Source: an uncultured Muribaculaceae bacterium (GTDB lineage Bacteria; Bacteroidota; Bacteroidia; Bacteroidales; Muribaculaceae). Taken from it: a stretch of 64,000 nt of DNA. Below the pieces are notes generated by a model. That model worked only from the letters and a program-made list of their open reading frames with translations. It was not told the origin of the DNA and did no database searches. Where the stretch lies: assembly GCA_910589425.1 (NCBI GenBank), contig CAJUSZ010000003.1, positions 53,493-117,492 of the forward strand. Direction: 5' to 3'. Shown piece after piece: positions 34,206 through 42,811 of this stretch; within the stretch, counting starts at the first letter, position 1, and the number at the start of each line of letters is the position of its first letter. A program made the position numbers and the translations under genes.

Positions 34206-36168
34206 ATGACAGTAAAGACATTCATCGACCGCCCGGTTCTTGCAGGCGTGATTTCAGTGGTGATAGTGATTCTCGGAGTTATCGGGCTTGTCCAACTCCC
34301 GATTGAGCAATTTCCTGACATTGCGCCTCCGACAGTCAGAGTGCAGGCTTCATATATAGGGGCTAATGCCGAGACTGTGATGAAAAGCGTCATTGTTCCT
34401 CTTGAGGAGTCATTAAACGGAGTCGAGGATATGATGTATATGACATCTACCGCAACCAATACCGGAACAGCCTCGATTACTATTTATTTCAAGCAAGGCA
34501 CGGACGCTGATATGGCTGTCGTGAACGTGCAGAACCGTGTTGCTTCCACACAGGGGCTTCTCCCTGCGGAAGTAACAAAAAGCGGTGTGACAGTAAGAAA
34601 ACGCCAGAACAGCACTTTGAAGTCGATAACATTATAAAAACCGCTGGATTGTAATCTCATTGTTCGCTATTTCCGCAATCGGTCTGGTATGGTTGATGTC
34701 CACCACTAAAACCGGGCTCGTGCCACAGGAGGATATGGGCACACTCAGCCTAAACATTCAGGTCGCTCCCGGCAGCAATCTTGCTGAGACTGAGCGTGTG
34801 ATGGACAAAGTTGAAGACGCTATCAAGGATATACCTGAAATATATATATATTCACGGGTAACAGGAAAGAATGCCCGTCATGACCAATCGGCATCGGCAG
34901 GTTCTTTCAGTATCAGGCTTCGTGACTGGAGTGAGCGCAAAGGCTCCGGACAAGACATAAATTCCGTAATCCGCGAAATATACAAGCGCACAGCCTCTAT
35001 ATCATCGGCTCAGATTAGAGTATCCCAATCGCCGATGATTTCCGGATATGGAACCGGCAGCGGTTTTGAACTTTATGTGCAGGACCGCTCCGGAACCACG
35101 ACCGACGAATTACTTCAGGTTACACGCGCGTTTATCGACTCCCTAAACGCACGCCCTGAAATTTCGCGTGCATATACGACATTCGACACGAAGTATCCTC
35201 AATATATGGTCGAGGTGGATGCCGTGAAGTGTCTTCAGATGAATGTATCTCCGGCAGACGTCCTATCGACTTTAGCCGGATATGTAGGAGGCAGTTATTC
35301 GTCTAATCTTAATAGATTTACGAAACTGTACCGGGTAATGGTGCAAGCAGACCCTGAGAGCCGCCTTAACACGGAATCACTTAAAAGCATGTTTGTCCGG
35401 ACATCCTCCGGGCAGATGGCTCCTCTCGACAATTTTGTAACATTGACGAGAGTTTATGGCTCTGAAAGTCTTTCACGCTTCAATCTGTTCCCCTCGATAT
35501 CTGTGTTCGGTGAGCAGGGAAATGGCTACAGTTCAGGTGAAGCTATCAATGCCATAAAAGAGGTGGCCGGAAAATCCCTGCCTTCGGGATTTGGATACGA
35601 ATTTGGAGGAATGTCAAGAGAAGAATCATCAACGGGAAACACCACTGTCATTGTATTCAGTATTTGCCTTGCTTTCATATATCTTATATTAAGTGCTTTA
35701 TATGAAAGTCTGACAGTGCCCCTGGCAGTAATGGCGGCTGTGCCTATGGGCTTGGCAGGAAGTTTTCTTTTTGCCCGTTGGTGGGGACTTGAAAACAATA
35801 TCTACATGCAGATTGGACTGATCATGCTGATCGGGTTGCTTGCAAAGACAGCAATCCTATTGACGGAATATGCCACAGCTCGAAGAAAAGAAGGAATGGG
35901 ACTTGTCGCCTCTGCAATCTCTGCCGCAAAAGCACGTTTCAGACCAATCATCATGACCTCCGCGACGATGGTGTTCGGTATGTTGCCGCTTATGTTTGCA
36001 TCAGGAGTCGGAGCCAATGGTAATATTTCAGTCGGAGTCGGCACTGTCGGCGGATTGCTGTTCGGAACCCTCGCACTGCTGTTTATGACCCCTGCGTTCT
36101 TTGTCGTTTTCCAGTACATCCACGAGAAGATCATGCCCAAGAGATTGTTACGCTCACGCGGAAAATGA
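34206..36168 (+). pseudogene. RND multidrug efflux pump (AcrB type), middle third deleted and frameshifted
   Basis: 34206-34637 reads as the N-terminal ~140 residues of an AcrB-like pump (FIDRPVLAGVISVVIVILG, then LVQLPIEQFPDIAPPTVRVQ). It ends at a TAA right after VTVRKRQNSTLKSITL. From 34630 another frame, two bases out, continues as the second half: NRWIVISLFAISAIGL, LVPQEDMGTLSLNIQVAPGS, and finally the C-terminal helices to 36168. Intact pumps have about 1040 residues. Some 390-400 codons, from the porter domain to TM7, are missing at the junction. No membrane-fusion or TolC gene adjoins it. Both halves retain coherent protein sequence, so the loss is probably recent. The product cannot be a working pump. 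Confidence 0.88.
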
Positions 36169-36285
36169 GTGCGGCGCATCGGGGATGGCGCAGCAGATGC
36201 CGTTGGCCACCAACTATGTGTCATTGGCCAGTTTTCTGAGACCGATAGACATCACATATTACTGATTACCAATTATATGTCAAAC

Positions 36286-36307
36286 AAATACCTAATTGCA
36301 GGTATTT
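36286..36307. promoter_or_regulatory. Palindromic operator candidate upstream of the xus-like operon
   Basis: AAATACCT (36286-36293) and AGGTATTT (36300-36307) are a perfect 8-bp inverted repeat with a 6-base centre. It lies 51 bases ahead of the receptor ATG and just upstream of GAACTTTG (36328-36335), a near match to the -7 element, so a repressor bound here would block the promoter. Given a siderophore operon, an iron-responsive regulator is the natural guess (inference). The sequence is not a canonical E. coli Fur box. Confidence 0.5.
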
Positions 36308-36357
36308 TATGACGCGATTAAACTTCCGAACTTTGCAGTCATAAAACCTATGAATTC

Positions 36358-38733
36358 ATGACTATCTGGAAGAAATATCTGATCTTCACAATTTCAATCC
36401 TTACCGCCCTGGCTGCTTATGCCGGTGCCGGAAACGGGATGGTTTCCGGGAAAGTTCTTTCCGCCGACGGTGAGCCTATAGATTACGCAAACGTATTCCT
36501 CAAGGGCACTGACCTGTCCTGTCCCACCAATGAAAAGGGACTATACCATATTTCAGCTCCGGCCGGTGAATACACCGTGGTTTTTTCCACTTTCGGGTTC
36601 GATAAATATGAGACTCAGATCAAGATTCCTGCCCGCGGACGCATCAAACTGAATGTGAAACTTAAACCAGCCACTCAGCTTGAAGAAGTCATTGTTACCG
36701 GCAATCCGCTCGCTAAAGTAAATAATTCAGCCTACAATGCGACTGCGGTCAACACAAAGAATATGATCAATACCACCAAAACCCTCAGCGAGGCTCTGAA
36801 TAAAGCGCCAGGCATGAAAATACGGGAAAGCGGTGGCGTCGGCTCCGACATGGCGGTTACGATGGACGGATTCAGCGGCAAACATGTCAAAGTCTTTATC
36901 GATGGTGTGCCTCAGGAGGGGGTGGGCAGTTCTTTCGGCATCAACAACATCCCTGTCAATTTCGCCGACCGCATAGAAGTCTACAGAGGTGTGGTTCCCG
37001 TAGGATTCGGCGCCGATGCGATCGGCGGGGTCATCAACATTGTTACGCCGCGCAAACAACGCCGGTGGTTTGTCGACGCCTCATACTCATTCGGTTCATT
37101 CAACACCCATAAGTCATACGTCAATTTCGGGCAGACCCTCCGTAACGGATTCAAGTATGAGATAAATGCTTTTCAGAATTATTCGGACAATGACTATTGG
37201 GTGGATACGCCTGTTGAGGATTTTGCTACGGGAGCCATCAACAGGAAGAAACTAGAACACGTCAAGCGGTTCAATGACACCTATCATAATGAGGCAATAG
37301 TCGCTAAGTTGGGATTTGTCAACAAAAGCTGGGCTGACCGTCTGCTGCTTGGATTCACATATTCCCACATGTATAAAGAAGTGCAGACCGGAGTGAGACA
37401 GGAAATCGTATATGGCAAGAAACACCGACACGGTTTCTCCCTGATCTCATCGCTGGAATATACAAAAAGAGATCTCCTCATAAAGGGGCTGGATCTTTCG
37501 TTCAATGCCAACTACAACAGAGACAATACGACCAATGTGGACACAGCCTCGGTGAAATACAACTGGTTCGGCGAGACAACCCCGGCCAACTCTCCCGGAG
37601 AACAATCTTACCAGAATTCAAAGTCTGTCAACAACAACTGGACAGCGGCTGCAACAGTCAACTACCGTCTTTCCGGAAAACATGTGTTCACATTCAACGA
37701 CATCTTCACAACATTCAACCGCACGAACGAGAATCTCCTCACTTCTCCCCATACCAAGGACGAATACCCAAAAATCACAAGCAAGAACATCGCCGGAATC
37801 TCCTACTGCTATACTCCTAACACAAAATTGAATCTTACCGTATTCGGGAAACAGTATCATCAATATGTGTCCGGCCCGATGGCCACTTCTTCGGCCCAGG
37901 ATCTTTTCAAACGCACATCCCGGTCCGTTGACTACTTCGGATATGGCGCTGCCGGGACTTGGTTCATGCCTATCGGTTTTCAACTTAAGGTTTCTTACGA
38001 GAAAGCCTATCGGCTTCCTACTATCGAAGAGATGTTCGGAGATGAGGATCTGGAGGTCGGCGATATTTCAATCAAACCTGAATCGAGCCATAATGTCAAT
38101 CTGAATCTGAGCTACAACGCGGCGTTCGGGAAAAACATCATATACGCCGAGGCTGGATTCATATACCGCGATACACGAGATTACATCCAACGCAACATTC
38201 TGGCACTCAGCGGTGGAAAATCCGCTGCCACTTATATAAATTACGGCAAAGTTTCCACAATAGGGGTCAGCATCTCGGCTCGCTACAGCTTCTCCAAATG
38301 GTTGAGTCTCGGCGGCAATCTCACACAGATGAACGTGCGCGACAACATGCGAACATCCCCCGGAAGCTCCGTCAGCAATCTCTCATACCGGCAACGTATG
38401 CCAAATCTGCCATACCTGTTTGCCGACTCCGACTTCAATTTCCATTGGCACGGACTGGGAGGAAAAGAGAACCTACTGACTGTTACCTACGACAATCAAT
38501 ACACCCACAGTTTCTGCTACTATACAGCAAACATAGGATCCGACAACAGTGATTATATGATCCCTGACCAGTTATCGCATAATATCACAATCTCATACGG
38601 CATAAATCGGGGACGATATAATCTGTCCTTCGAATGCAGAAACATTACAAATGCCAAACTCTACGACAATTTCAGCCTTCAGAAAGCCGGAAGAGGTTTC
38701 TACGGAAAGATAAGAATCTATTTCGGAAACTAA
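36358..38733 (+). CDS. xusA: TonB-dependent xenosiderophore receptor, XusA-like
   Basis: 791 residues with a signal peptide (LIFTISILTALAAYAGA). Domains in order: an N-terminal carboxypeptidase-regulatory-like beta domain (~27-105, MVSGKVLSADGEPIDYANVF), a TonB-box-like segment (EEVIVTG), a plug (~120-235, with IEVYRGVVPVGFGADAIGGV) and a 22-strand barrel ending in aromatic GKIRIYFGN. Order and neighbours match the xusABC system of B. thetaiotaomicron, which takes up foreign catechol siderophores such as salmochelin. The receptor imports the ferric complex over the outer membrane. No Sus-type SusD gene follows. The start codon lies 8 bases after a short out-of-frame ATG. Confidence 0.82.
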   Translation: MTIWKKYLIFTISILTALAAYAGAGNGMVSGKVLSADGEPIDYANVFLKGTDLSCPTNEKGLYHISAPAGEYTVVFSTFGFDKYETQIKIPARGRIKLNVKLKPATQLEEVIVTGNPLAKVNNSAYNATAVNTKNMINTTKTLSEALNKAPGMKIRESGGVGSDMAVTMDGFSGKHVKVFIDGVPQEGVGSSFGINNIPVNFADRIEVYRGVVPVGFGADAIGGVINIVTPRKQRRWFVDASYSFGSFNTHKSYVNFGQTLRNGFKYEINAFQNYSDNDYWVDTPVEDFATGAINRKKLEHVKRFNDTYHNEAIVAKLGFVNKSWADRLLLGFTYSHMYKEVQTGVRQEIVYGKKHRHGFSLISSLEYTKRDLLIKGLDLSFNANYNRDNTTNVDTASVKYNWFGETTPANSPGEQSYQNSKSVNNNWTAAATVNYRLSGKHVFTFNDIFTTFNRTNENLLTSPHTKDEYPKITSKNIAGISYCYTPNTKLNLTVFGKQYHQYVSGPMATSSAQDLFKRTSRSVDYFGYGAAGTWFMPIGFQLKVSYEKAYRLPTIEEMFGDEDLEVGDISIKPESSHNVNLNLSYNAAFGKNIIYAEAGFIYRDTRDYIQRNILALSGGKSAATYINYGKVSTIGVSISARYSFSKWLSLGGNLTQMNVRDNMRTSPGSSVSNLSYRQRMPNLPYLFADSDFNFHWHGLGGKENLLTVTYDNQYTHSFCYYTANIGSDNSDYMIPDQLSHNITISYGINRGRYNLSFECRNITNAKLYDNFSLQKAGRGFYGKIRIYFGN

Positions 38734-38806
38734 TGGAAACCATTCATGCGCTTCCCTGATAAATACCAAAGCTGCATAATATTAATCGTAAATCATAAAT
38801 ATAAAC

Positions 38807-40210
38807 ATGACTCGTAAAGACACAATGTGCCGGCTGCTCGCAGCCACCTTTATCCCTGCAATCGCCCTATGCGGATGCTCGGAAGACAACAACCCGACCG
38901 ACTCCGGAAACGACAACAATGGAGAGGGTAAGTTCGTATTCGCCACCACTATAACAGGCTCAAACGGAACTGCCTACGACCTTATAACAGGCGAATCTCT
39001 CGAAAGCGGAAACCTCACCACCGTCAACAACGGGCTTCTGAACCCGGGAGCCACACAATGGGTGTTCTATAAGAACTATCTCTACGCCCTGACCTATAAT
39101 CAGGGAAATGCAGGCACAACCAGAAGCTACATCCTCGGCGACAATGGCGAGATGAAAGCCCGCGACATTGAATACCGCATCAGCCGCTTTTCTTCCTACG
39201 GAACATACGGTGACTACATCATAACGATGTCAACAGGCGACGGCCCGTCCACCCTTGCCGACAAACAGGGATATCTCCCCAAGACTCTGCTTCTGACATA
39301 TCTGGATGTGGCAAACCAGACCGCACGCGGCAACGACACGTCGACCGGAGCATACTCGATGGAAAACTTTCTCGGAAATGGCGAGTACGTAACTCTTGCC
39401 GGCGCCGAGCAGTGCGGTTCCAAACTCTTCTGCGGCGCGGTTCCTATGGGACTGAGCCAATATGGCTCCGCCTACGAGAATGGGAAATGGATCCGGCCGG
39501 GCTTTGAACACCTTGTGCATACGGAAGACGGAGGCACAAACTCCGGCGCCTACAAGGCTGGCGAGCTTGTCGGAACCCAATATCCTGACGAATGCTGGGT
39601 TGCGATCTACGACAATGAAAACATGACCAATCCCACTCTTGCCAAGACCGACAAGATCAGCTATCCTTGCGGCCGCTTCAAATCCCAATACTATCAGACG
39701 GTATGGGCTGCCGACAATGGCGACATCTACGTGTTCTCGTCCAGCTATGCCAAGACAATGACCGATCCTGGACAGAAAACCAAACTGCCGGCCGGTGTGT
39801 GCCGGATTCCCGCCGGAAGCACATCTTTCGATGACTATTACTGCAACATCGAGGCTCAGACTCCCGGCGGCAACAGATCCTTCATGCGGTGCTGGCACGC
39901 CGGAGGCAACCGGTTCCTCTTGATAATGTACGACAGAGCTTTGACCGAGAAAGATCCTGTGGCTACCGAACTTGCCGTGTTCGATGCCGATTCAAAAAAA
40001 CTCACATACGTTACCGGACTTCCCTCCAATGTGTCGTCATTAGGAAAAACCGTGTTCGTCCAGAACGGCAATGTCTATATTCCGGTCAATGTCGAGAACG
40101 AGGAGCCTGCCATTTACGCCATAAACACATCAACTGCAAAGGCCCAAAAAGGTGTCTCTATCAAGGCCAACGACATCACCGGCTTCGGTTATCTAACTCC
40201 TGCAAAATAA
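38807..40210 (+). CDS. xusB: DUF4374 surface lipoprotein, XusB-like siderophore-binding protein
   Basis: 467 residues with a lipoprotein signal (FIPAIALCGCSEDNNP, lipid Cys near residue 24). The flexible acidic Asp/Asn-rich stretch after the Cys (NNPTDSGNDNNGEGK) is a typical signal for display on the outer surface of Bacteroidota. The rest resembles the DUF4374 beta-propeller family. XusB in B. thetaiotaomicron captures ferric catecholate siderophores at the surface and hands them to XusA. It sits between the receptor and the PepSY membrane gene, exactly as in xusABC. Confidence 0.82.
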   Translation: MTRKDTMCRLLAATFIPAIALCGCSEDNNPTDSGNDNNGEGKFVFATTITGSNGTAYDLITGESLESGNLTTVNNGLLNPGATQWVFYKNYLYALTYNQGNAGTTRSYILGDNGEMKARDIEYRISRFSSYGTYGDYIITMSTGDGPSTLADKQGYLPKTLLLTYLDVANQTARGNDTSTGAYSMENFLGNGEYVTLAGAEQCGSKLFCGAVPMGLSQYGSAYENGKWIRPGFEHLVHTEDGGTNSGAYKAGELVGTQYPDECWVAIYDNENMTNPTLAKTDKISYPCGRFKSQYYQTVWAADNGDIYVFSSSYAKTMTDPGQKTKLPAGVCRIPAGSTSFDDYYCNIEAQTPGGNRSFMRCWHAGGNRFLLIMYDRALTEKDPVATELAVFDADSKKLTYVTGLPSNVSSLGKTVFVQNGNVYIPVNVENEEPAIYAINTSTAKAQKGVSIKANDITGFGYLTPAK

Positions 40211-40217
40211 ATTTGCG

Positions 40218-41426
40218 ATGATAAAGTTCTTCAGAAAAATCCATCTGTGGTTATCCGTGCCATTCGGAATAATAATCACATTGATCTGCTTTTCAGGAGC
40301 GATGCTCATATTTGAGCCGGAAATAACCCGTGCTTTGAAAAGTGATGTCTATTATGTCGCCTCTGTCAAAGAATCCCCGTTGCCAATGGGCGAGCTTATG
40401 GAGACGGCAAAGGCCTCGCTGCCCGACAGCGTTTCAATTACGGGTGTTACCGTCTTTGATGATCCATCCCGCACATATAAGGTAAACCTTTCAAAACCCC
40501 GTAGAGCCTCCCTGTTTATTGACCAATACACAGGAGAGATAACCGGGAGATACGAACGGATCGGCTTTTTCTCCACCATGTTCAAACTTCACCGTTGGCT
40601 GCTGGACAGCGCGAATCCGCATGGTGAAGGCGTGAAGGTCGGAAAGCTCCTTGTGGGGATCTCCACACTGATTTTTGTAATCGCACTGATATCAGGTGTC
40701 GTAATCTGGTGGCCGCGCGCCCGGAAAAATCTAAAATGCAGCCTGAGCATACCTTTGAAAAAGGGATGGAAAGGATTCTGGAAAGGTCTTCATGTCGCCG
40801 GCGGCATGTACGCTCTGATTTTTGTGATCGCGATGTCTCTCACCGGATTGACATGGTCGTTTGATTGGTATCGTTCCGCATTTTATGCAGTCTGCGGCGT
40901 AGAACATACTCCTCGCAATCATGATCAGAAAACCACCTCAAATAACAGAGATGAGAAAAGAGAGCATCAGAGAGAGCATAAAGACGGAGGCAGACACCAC
41001 GGTGGAGAAAGACGGCATGAAGGAGGAAGACGGCATGAAGGCGGTGGCCGCAGGCATTCGGAATTCGGTCGATGGCAGCAAGTATACAACGAACTGAAAG
41101 CTCAGAATCCCGATGCTCCGGAAATAACGGTAAGCTCTGAGAAAGCCTCTGTCTCACTCGGCAATACCGGCAATGGACGTGCTGCCGACCGCTACGAATT
41201 CAACCGCCGTTCAGGCGAACTTTCTCTTGCCACAAAATACGCGGATGCGAATGAGGCTGACAAACTGCGCGGTTGGATATACTCAATCCACACCGGAAGT
41301 CTTGGCGGATTATTCACCCGTATTCTATGGCTGATCGGATCCCTTCTCGGAGCCTCTCTCCCATTGACAGGATATTACATCTGGATAAAGCGTCTTCTTA
41401 AAAAGAAAAGAGATTGTCGGGCATAA
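40218..41426 (+). CDS. xusC: PepSY-associated membrane protein with His-rich loop, XusC-like
   Basis: 402 residues of the PepSY_TM family: an N-terminal membrane helix (IIITLICFSGAMLIFEPEIT), a periplasmic PepSY domain, two central helices (LLVGISTLIFVIALISGVVI and MYALIFVIAMSLTGLTW), a second periplasmic domain and a last helix. XusC-type proteins are inner-membrane partners thought to reduce or release iron. Residues ~230-280 form a striking His/Arg/Gly-rich insertion (REHKDGGRHHGGERRHEGGR and so on), a plausible metal-binding loop. The gene is 8 bases after xusB. Confidence 0.82.
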   Translation: MIKFFRKIHLWLSVPFGIIITLICFSGAMLIFEPEITRALKSDVYYVASVKESPLPMGELMETAKASLPDSVSITGVTVFDDPSRTYKVNLSKPRRASLFIDQYTGEITGRYERIGFFSTMFKLHRWLLDSANPHGEGVKVGKLLVGISTLIFVIALISGVVIWWPRARKNLKCSLSIPLKKGWKGFWKGLHVAGGMYALIFVIAMSLTGLTWSFDWYRSAFYAVCGVEHTPRNHDQKTTSNNRDEKREHQREHKDGGRHHGGERRHEGGRRHEGGGRRHSEFGRWQQVYNELKAQNPDAPEITVSSEKASVSLGNTGNGRAADRYEFNRRSGELSLATKYADANEADKLRGWIYSIHTGSLGGLFTRILWLIGSLLGASLPLTGYYIWIKRLLKKKRDCRA

Positions 41427-41450
41427 TAGAACCCGGATTCTATCCATAAT

Positions 41451-41488
41451 AAAAATAGCAATTGCCTCAACGGACGATTGCTATTTTT
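41451..41488. terminator. Bidirectional terminator between xusC and the esterase gene
   Basis: AAAAATAGCAAT (41451-41462) and ATTGCTATTTTT (41477-41488) form a 12-bp stem flanked by A and T runs on the two sides, so it serves both converging units. Confidence 0.8.
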
Positions 41489-41524
41489 TATTCTTCCCTT
41501 TTGACTTGGACACATACAGTGTTC

Positions 41525-42553
41525 CTATTTTTTCTGTTTGAAAAGCCAATCTCTCACAGCGGAGACTTTATATGCGTAATCAAAGGAATACATGTGTTCG
41601 CTACCTTTGCCATCCTCAGGAAGCACTGTTCCGGTTTCAAATTCAAAGATGTTGACTGGCGCCCCCTTTTCAAGCATGGTAGCCGCAAGTTCACTCTGAC
41701 GTCTCTCCGGCAGTCTGGCGCTCCATTCAGCGAAAGTGTATCGTACTCCCTCTTTACGGGCTGCTTCTTCAAGCGGTTCCAGACATTTATAGGCGCCTCC
41801 TTTATTACCCGCTATGAAGTAAACGAATTTATGTTTTACCAGTGAGTCGAAAGTAGCTTTGTCCCAATGGCAATCGACAAAAATGGATGCTGCGAATATT
41901 TCCGGATAAGCCACATTGTAGTACATGGAAATCATTCCGCCCATTGACTGGCCGGTAGTATAGATCCTGTCGGTGTCAACATTCTTGTCTGCCACGATGC
42001 TGTTCAGCATTCTTATCACAATATCAACCTCATCAGTATGCTCGTAGGCATCGTTTACCGCAACACCGGAGAATTGCGGAACAAGCACATAGCACGGATT
42101 TTCCGCTTGTGATTCAGCTGTTGCCCAAACCAATGCGCCGTAGCCTTGAGTCAACGGGCGGGTAACGTCGGTGCCGGGTGTGCTTGCATCTGCCATGAAA
42201 AGCACCAATGGATATTTCTTGCTCTTGTCTACATCCTTAGGAGTGAACAGATTGTATTTCATTGTTTTTCCAGTCTCAGCATCCTTAAATTCAAGCTGTT
42301 TGAACTCCGGCACCACTGCTTTAATCATCGTCTGCAATGTGGCGTCACTGGATTTATCAATCACCGGACCACCGCCGGGTGTGCCGAGCTGCGGGCCACC
42401 CGCCTTTCCCTCTTTTCTTTCATGGCGTTGACCTGTTGTTGATTGTTTTTCGGCGGTGCTGCCATTTCCACCACAGGAAGAAGCTATCGCTTGCATGGAG
42501 CAAACTATTGCAAGCGATAAAAATGCCTTCAATGTCGTTCTTCTAAATTCCAT
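41525..42553 (-). CDS. Lipoprotein alpha/beta-hydrolase esterase
   Basis: 342 residues with a lipoprotein signal (LAIVCSMQAIASSCGGNGS, lipid Cys near residue 27). After a Gly/Pro-rich linker comes an alpha/beta-hydrolase core with the nucleophile motif GQSMGG. Conserved strands include YPLVLFMADA and VDTDRIYTTG. It resembles the PHB-depolymerase/feruloyl-esterase-like peptidases of Bacteroidota. It converges on the xus-like operon and shares a terminator with it. Hydrolysis of an imported catecholate siderophore, as IroE/Fes do in enterobacteria, would fit the location (inference). Confidence 0.75.
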   Translation of the reverse strand: MEFRRTTLKAFLSLAIVCSMQAIASSCGGNGSTAEKQSTTGQRHERKEGKAGGPQLGTPGGGPVIDKSSDATLQTMIKAVVPEFKQLEFKDAETGKTMKYNLFTPKDVDKSKKYPLVLFMADASTPGTDVTRPLTQGYGALVWATAESQAENPCYVLVPQFSGVAVNDAYEHTDEVDIVIRMLNSIVADKNVDTDRIYTTGQSMGGMISMYYNVAYPEIFAASIFVDCHWDKATFDSLVKHKFVYFIAGNKGGAYKCLEPLEEAARKEGVRYTFAEWSARLPERRQSELAATMLEKGAPVNIFEFETGTVLPEDGKGSEHMYSFDYAYKVSAVRDWLFKQKK

Positions 42554-42754
42554 AATTCAAAATCATAAGTTTAAAGTGTGTTTGGATTCAACACACTCTT
42601 ATATTAAATATGGAATTACACCCAAAAGTTTAATGATTTAGGATGAATGCATCCAGTTTAGTGGTAAATGATATATTCTTTTGCGTTTTTCATAATTTCG
42701 GCACGCTCATAATGAAAGCCTGTAGCATCTTCTACAATCGTTCAATCGAGCAAA

Positions 42755-42780
42755 GAGGCTGTCCTCGAATGAACAGCCTC
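42755..42780 (-). terminator. Terminator after the GLUG-type surface protein gene
   Basis: GAGGCTGT (42755-42762) and ACAGCCTC (42773-42780) form a perfect 8-bp stem, followed on the minus strand by TTTGCTC. It lies about 30 bases past the stop at 42812. Confidence 0.55.
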
Positions 42781-42811
42781 TTCATCATATCAATAATCTG
42801 GAAATTCAGAA

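Noticed and set aside
34206..34637. N-terminal part of the RND gene as an independent small membrane protein
   Set aside because: It ends within the porter domain and its continuation is found two bases out of frame right after it, so it is a fragment of a broken gene.
36350..36358. ATG at 36350 as the xusA start
   Set aside because: It reads ATG-AAT-TCA-TGA, a stop after three codons. The ATG at 36358 gives the signal peptide and receptor.
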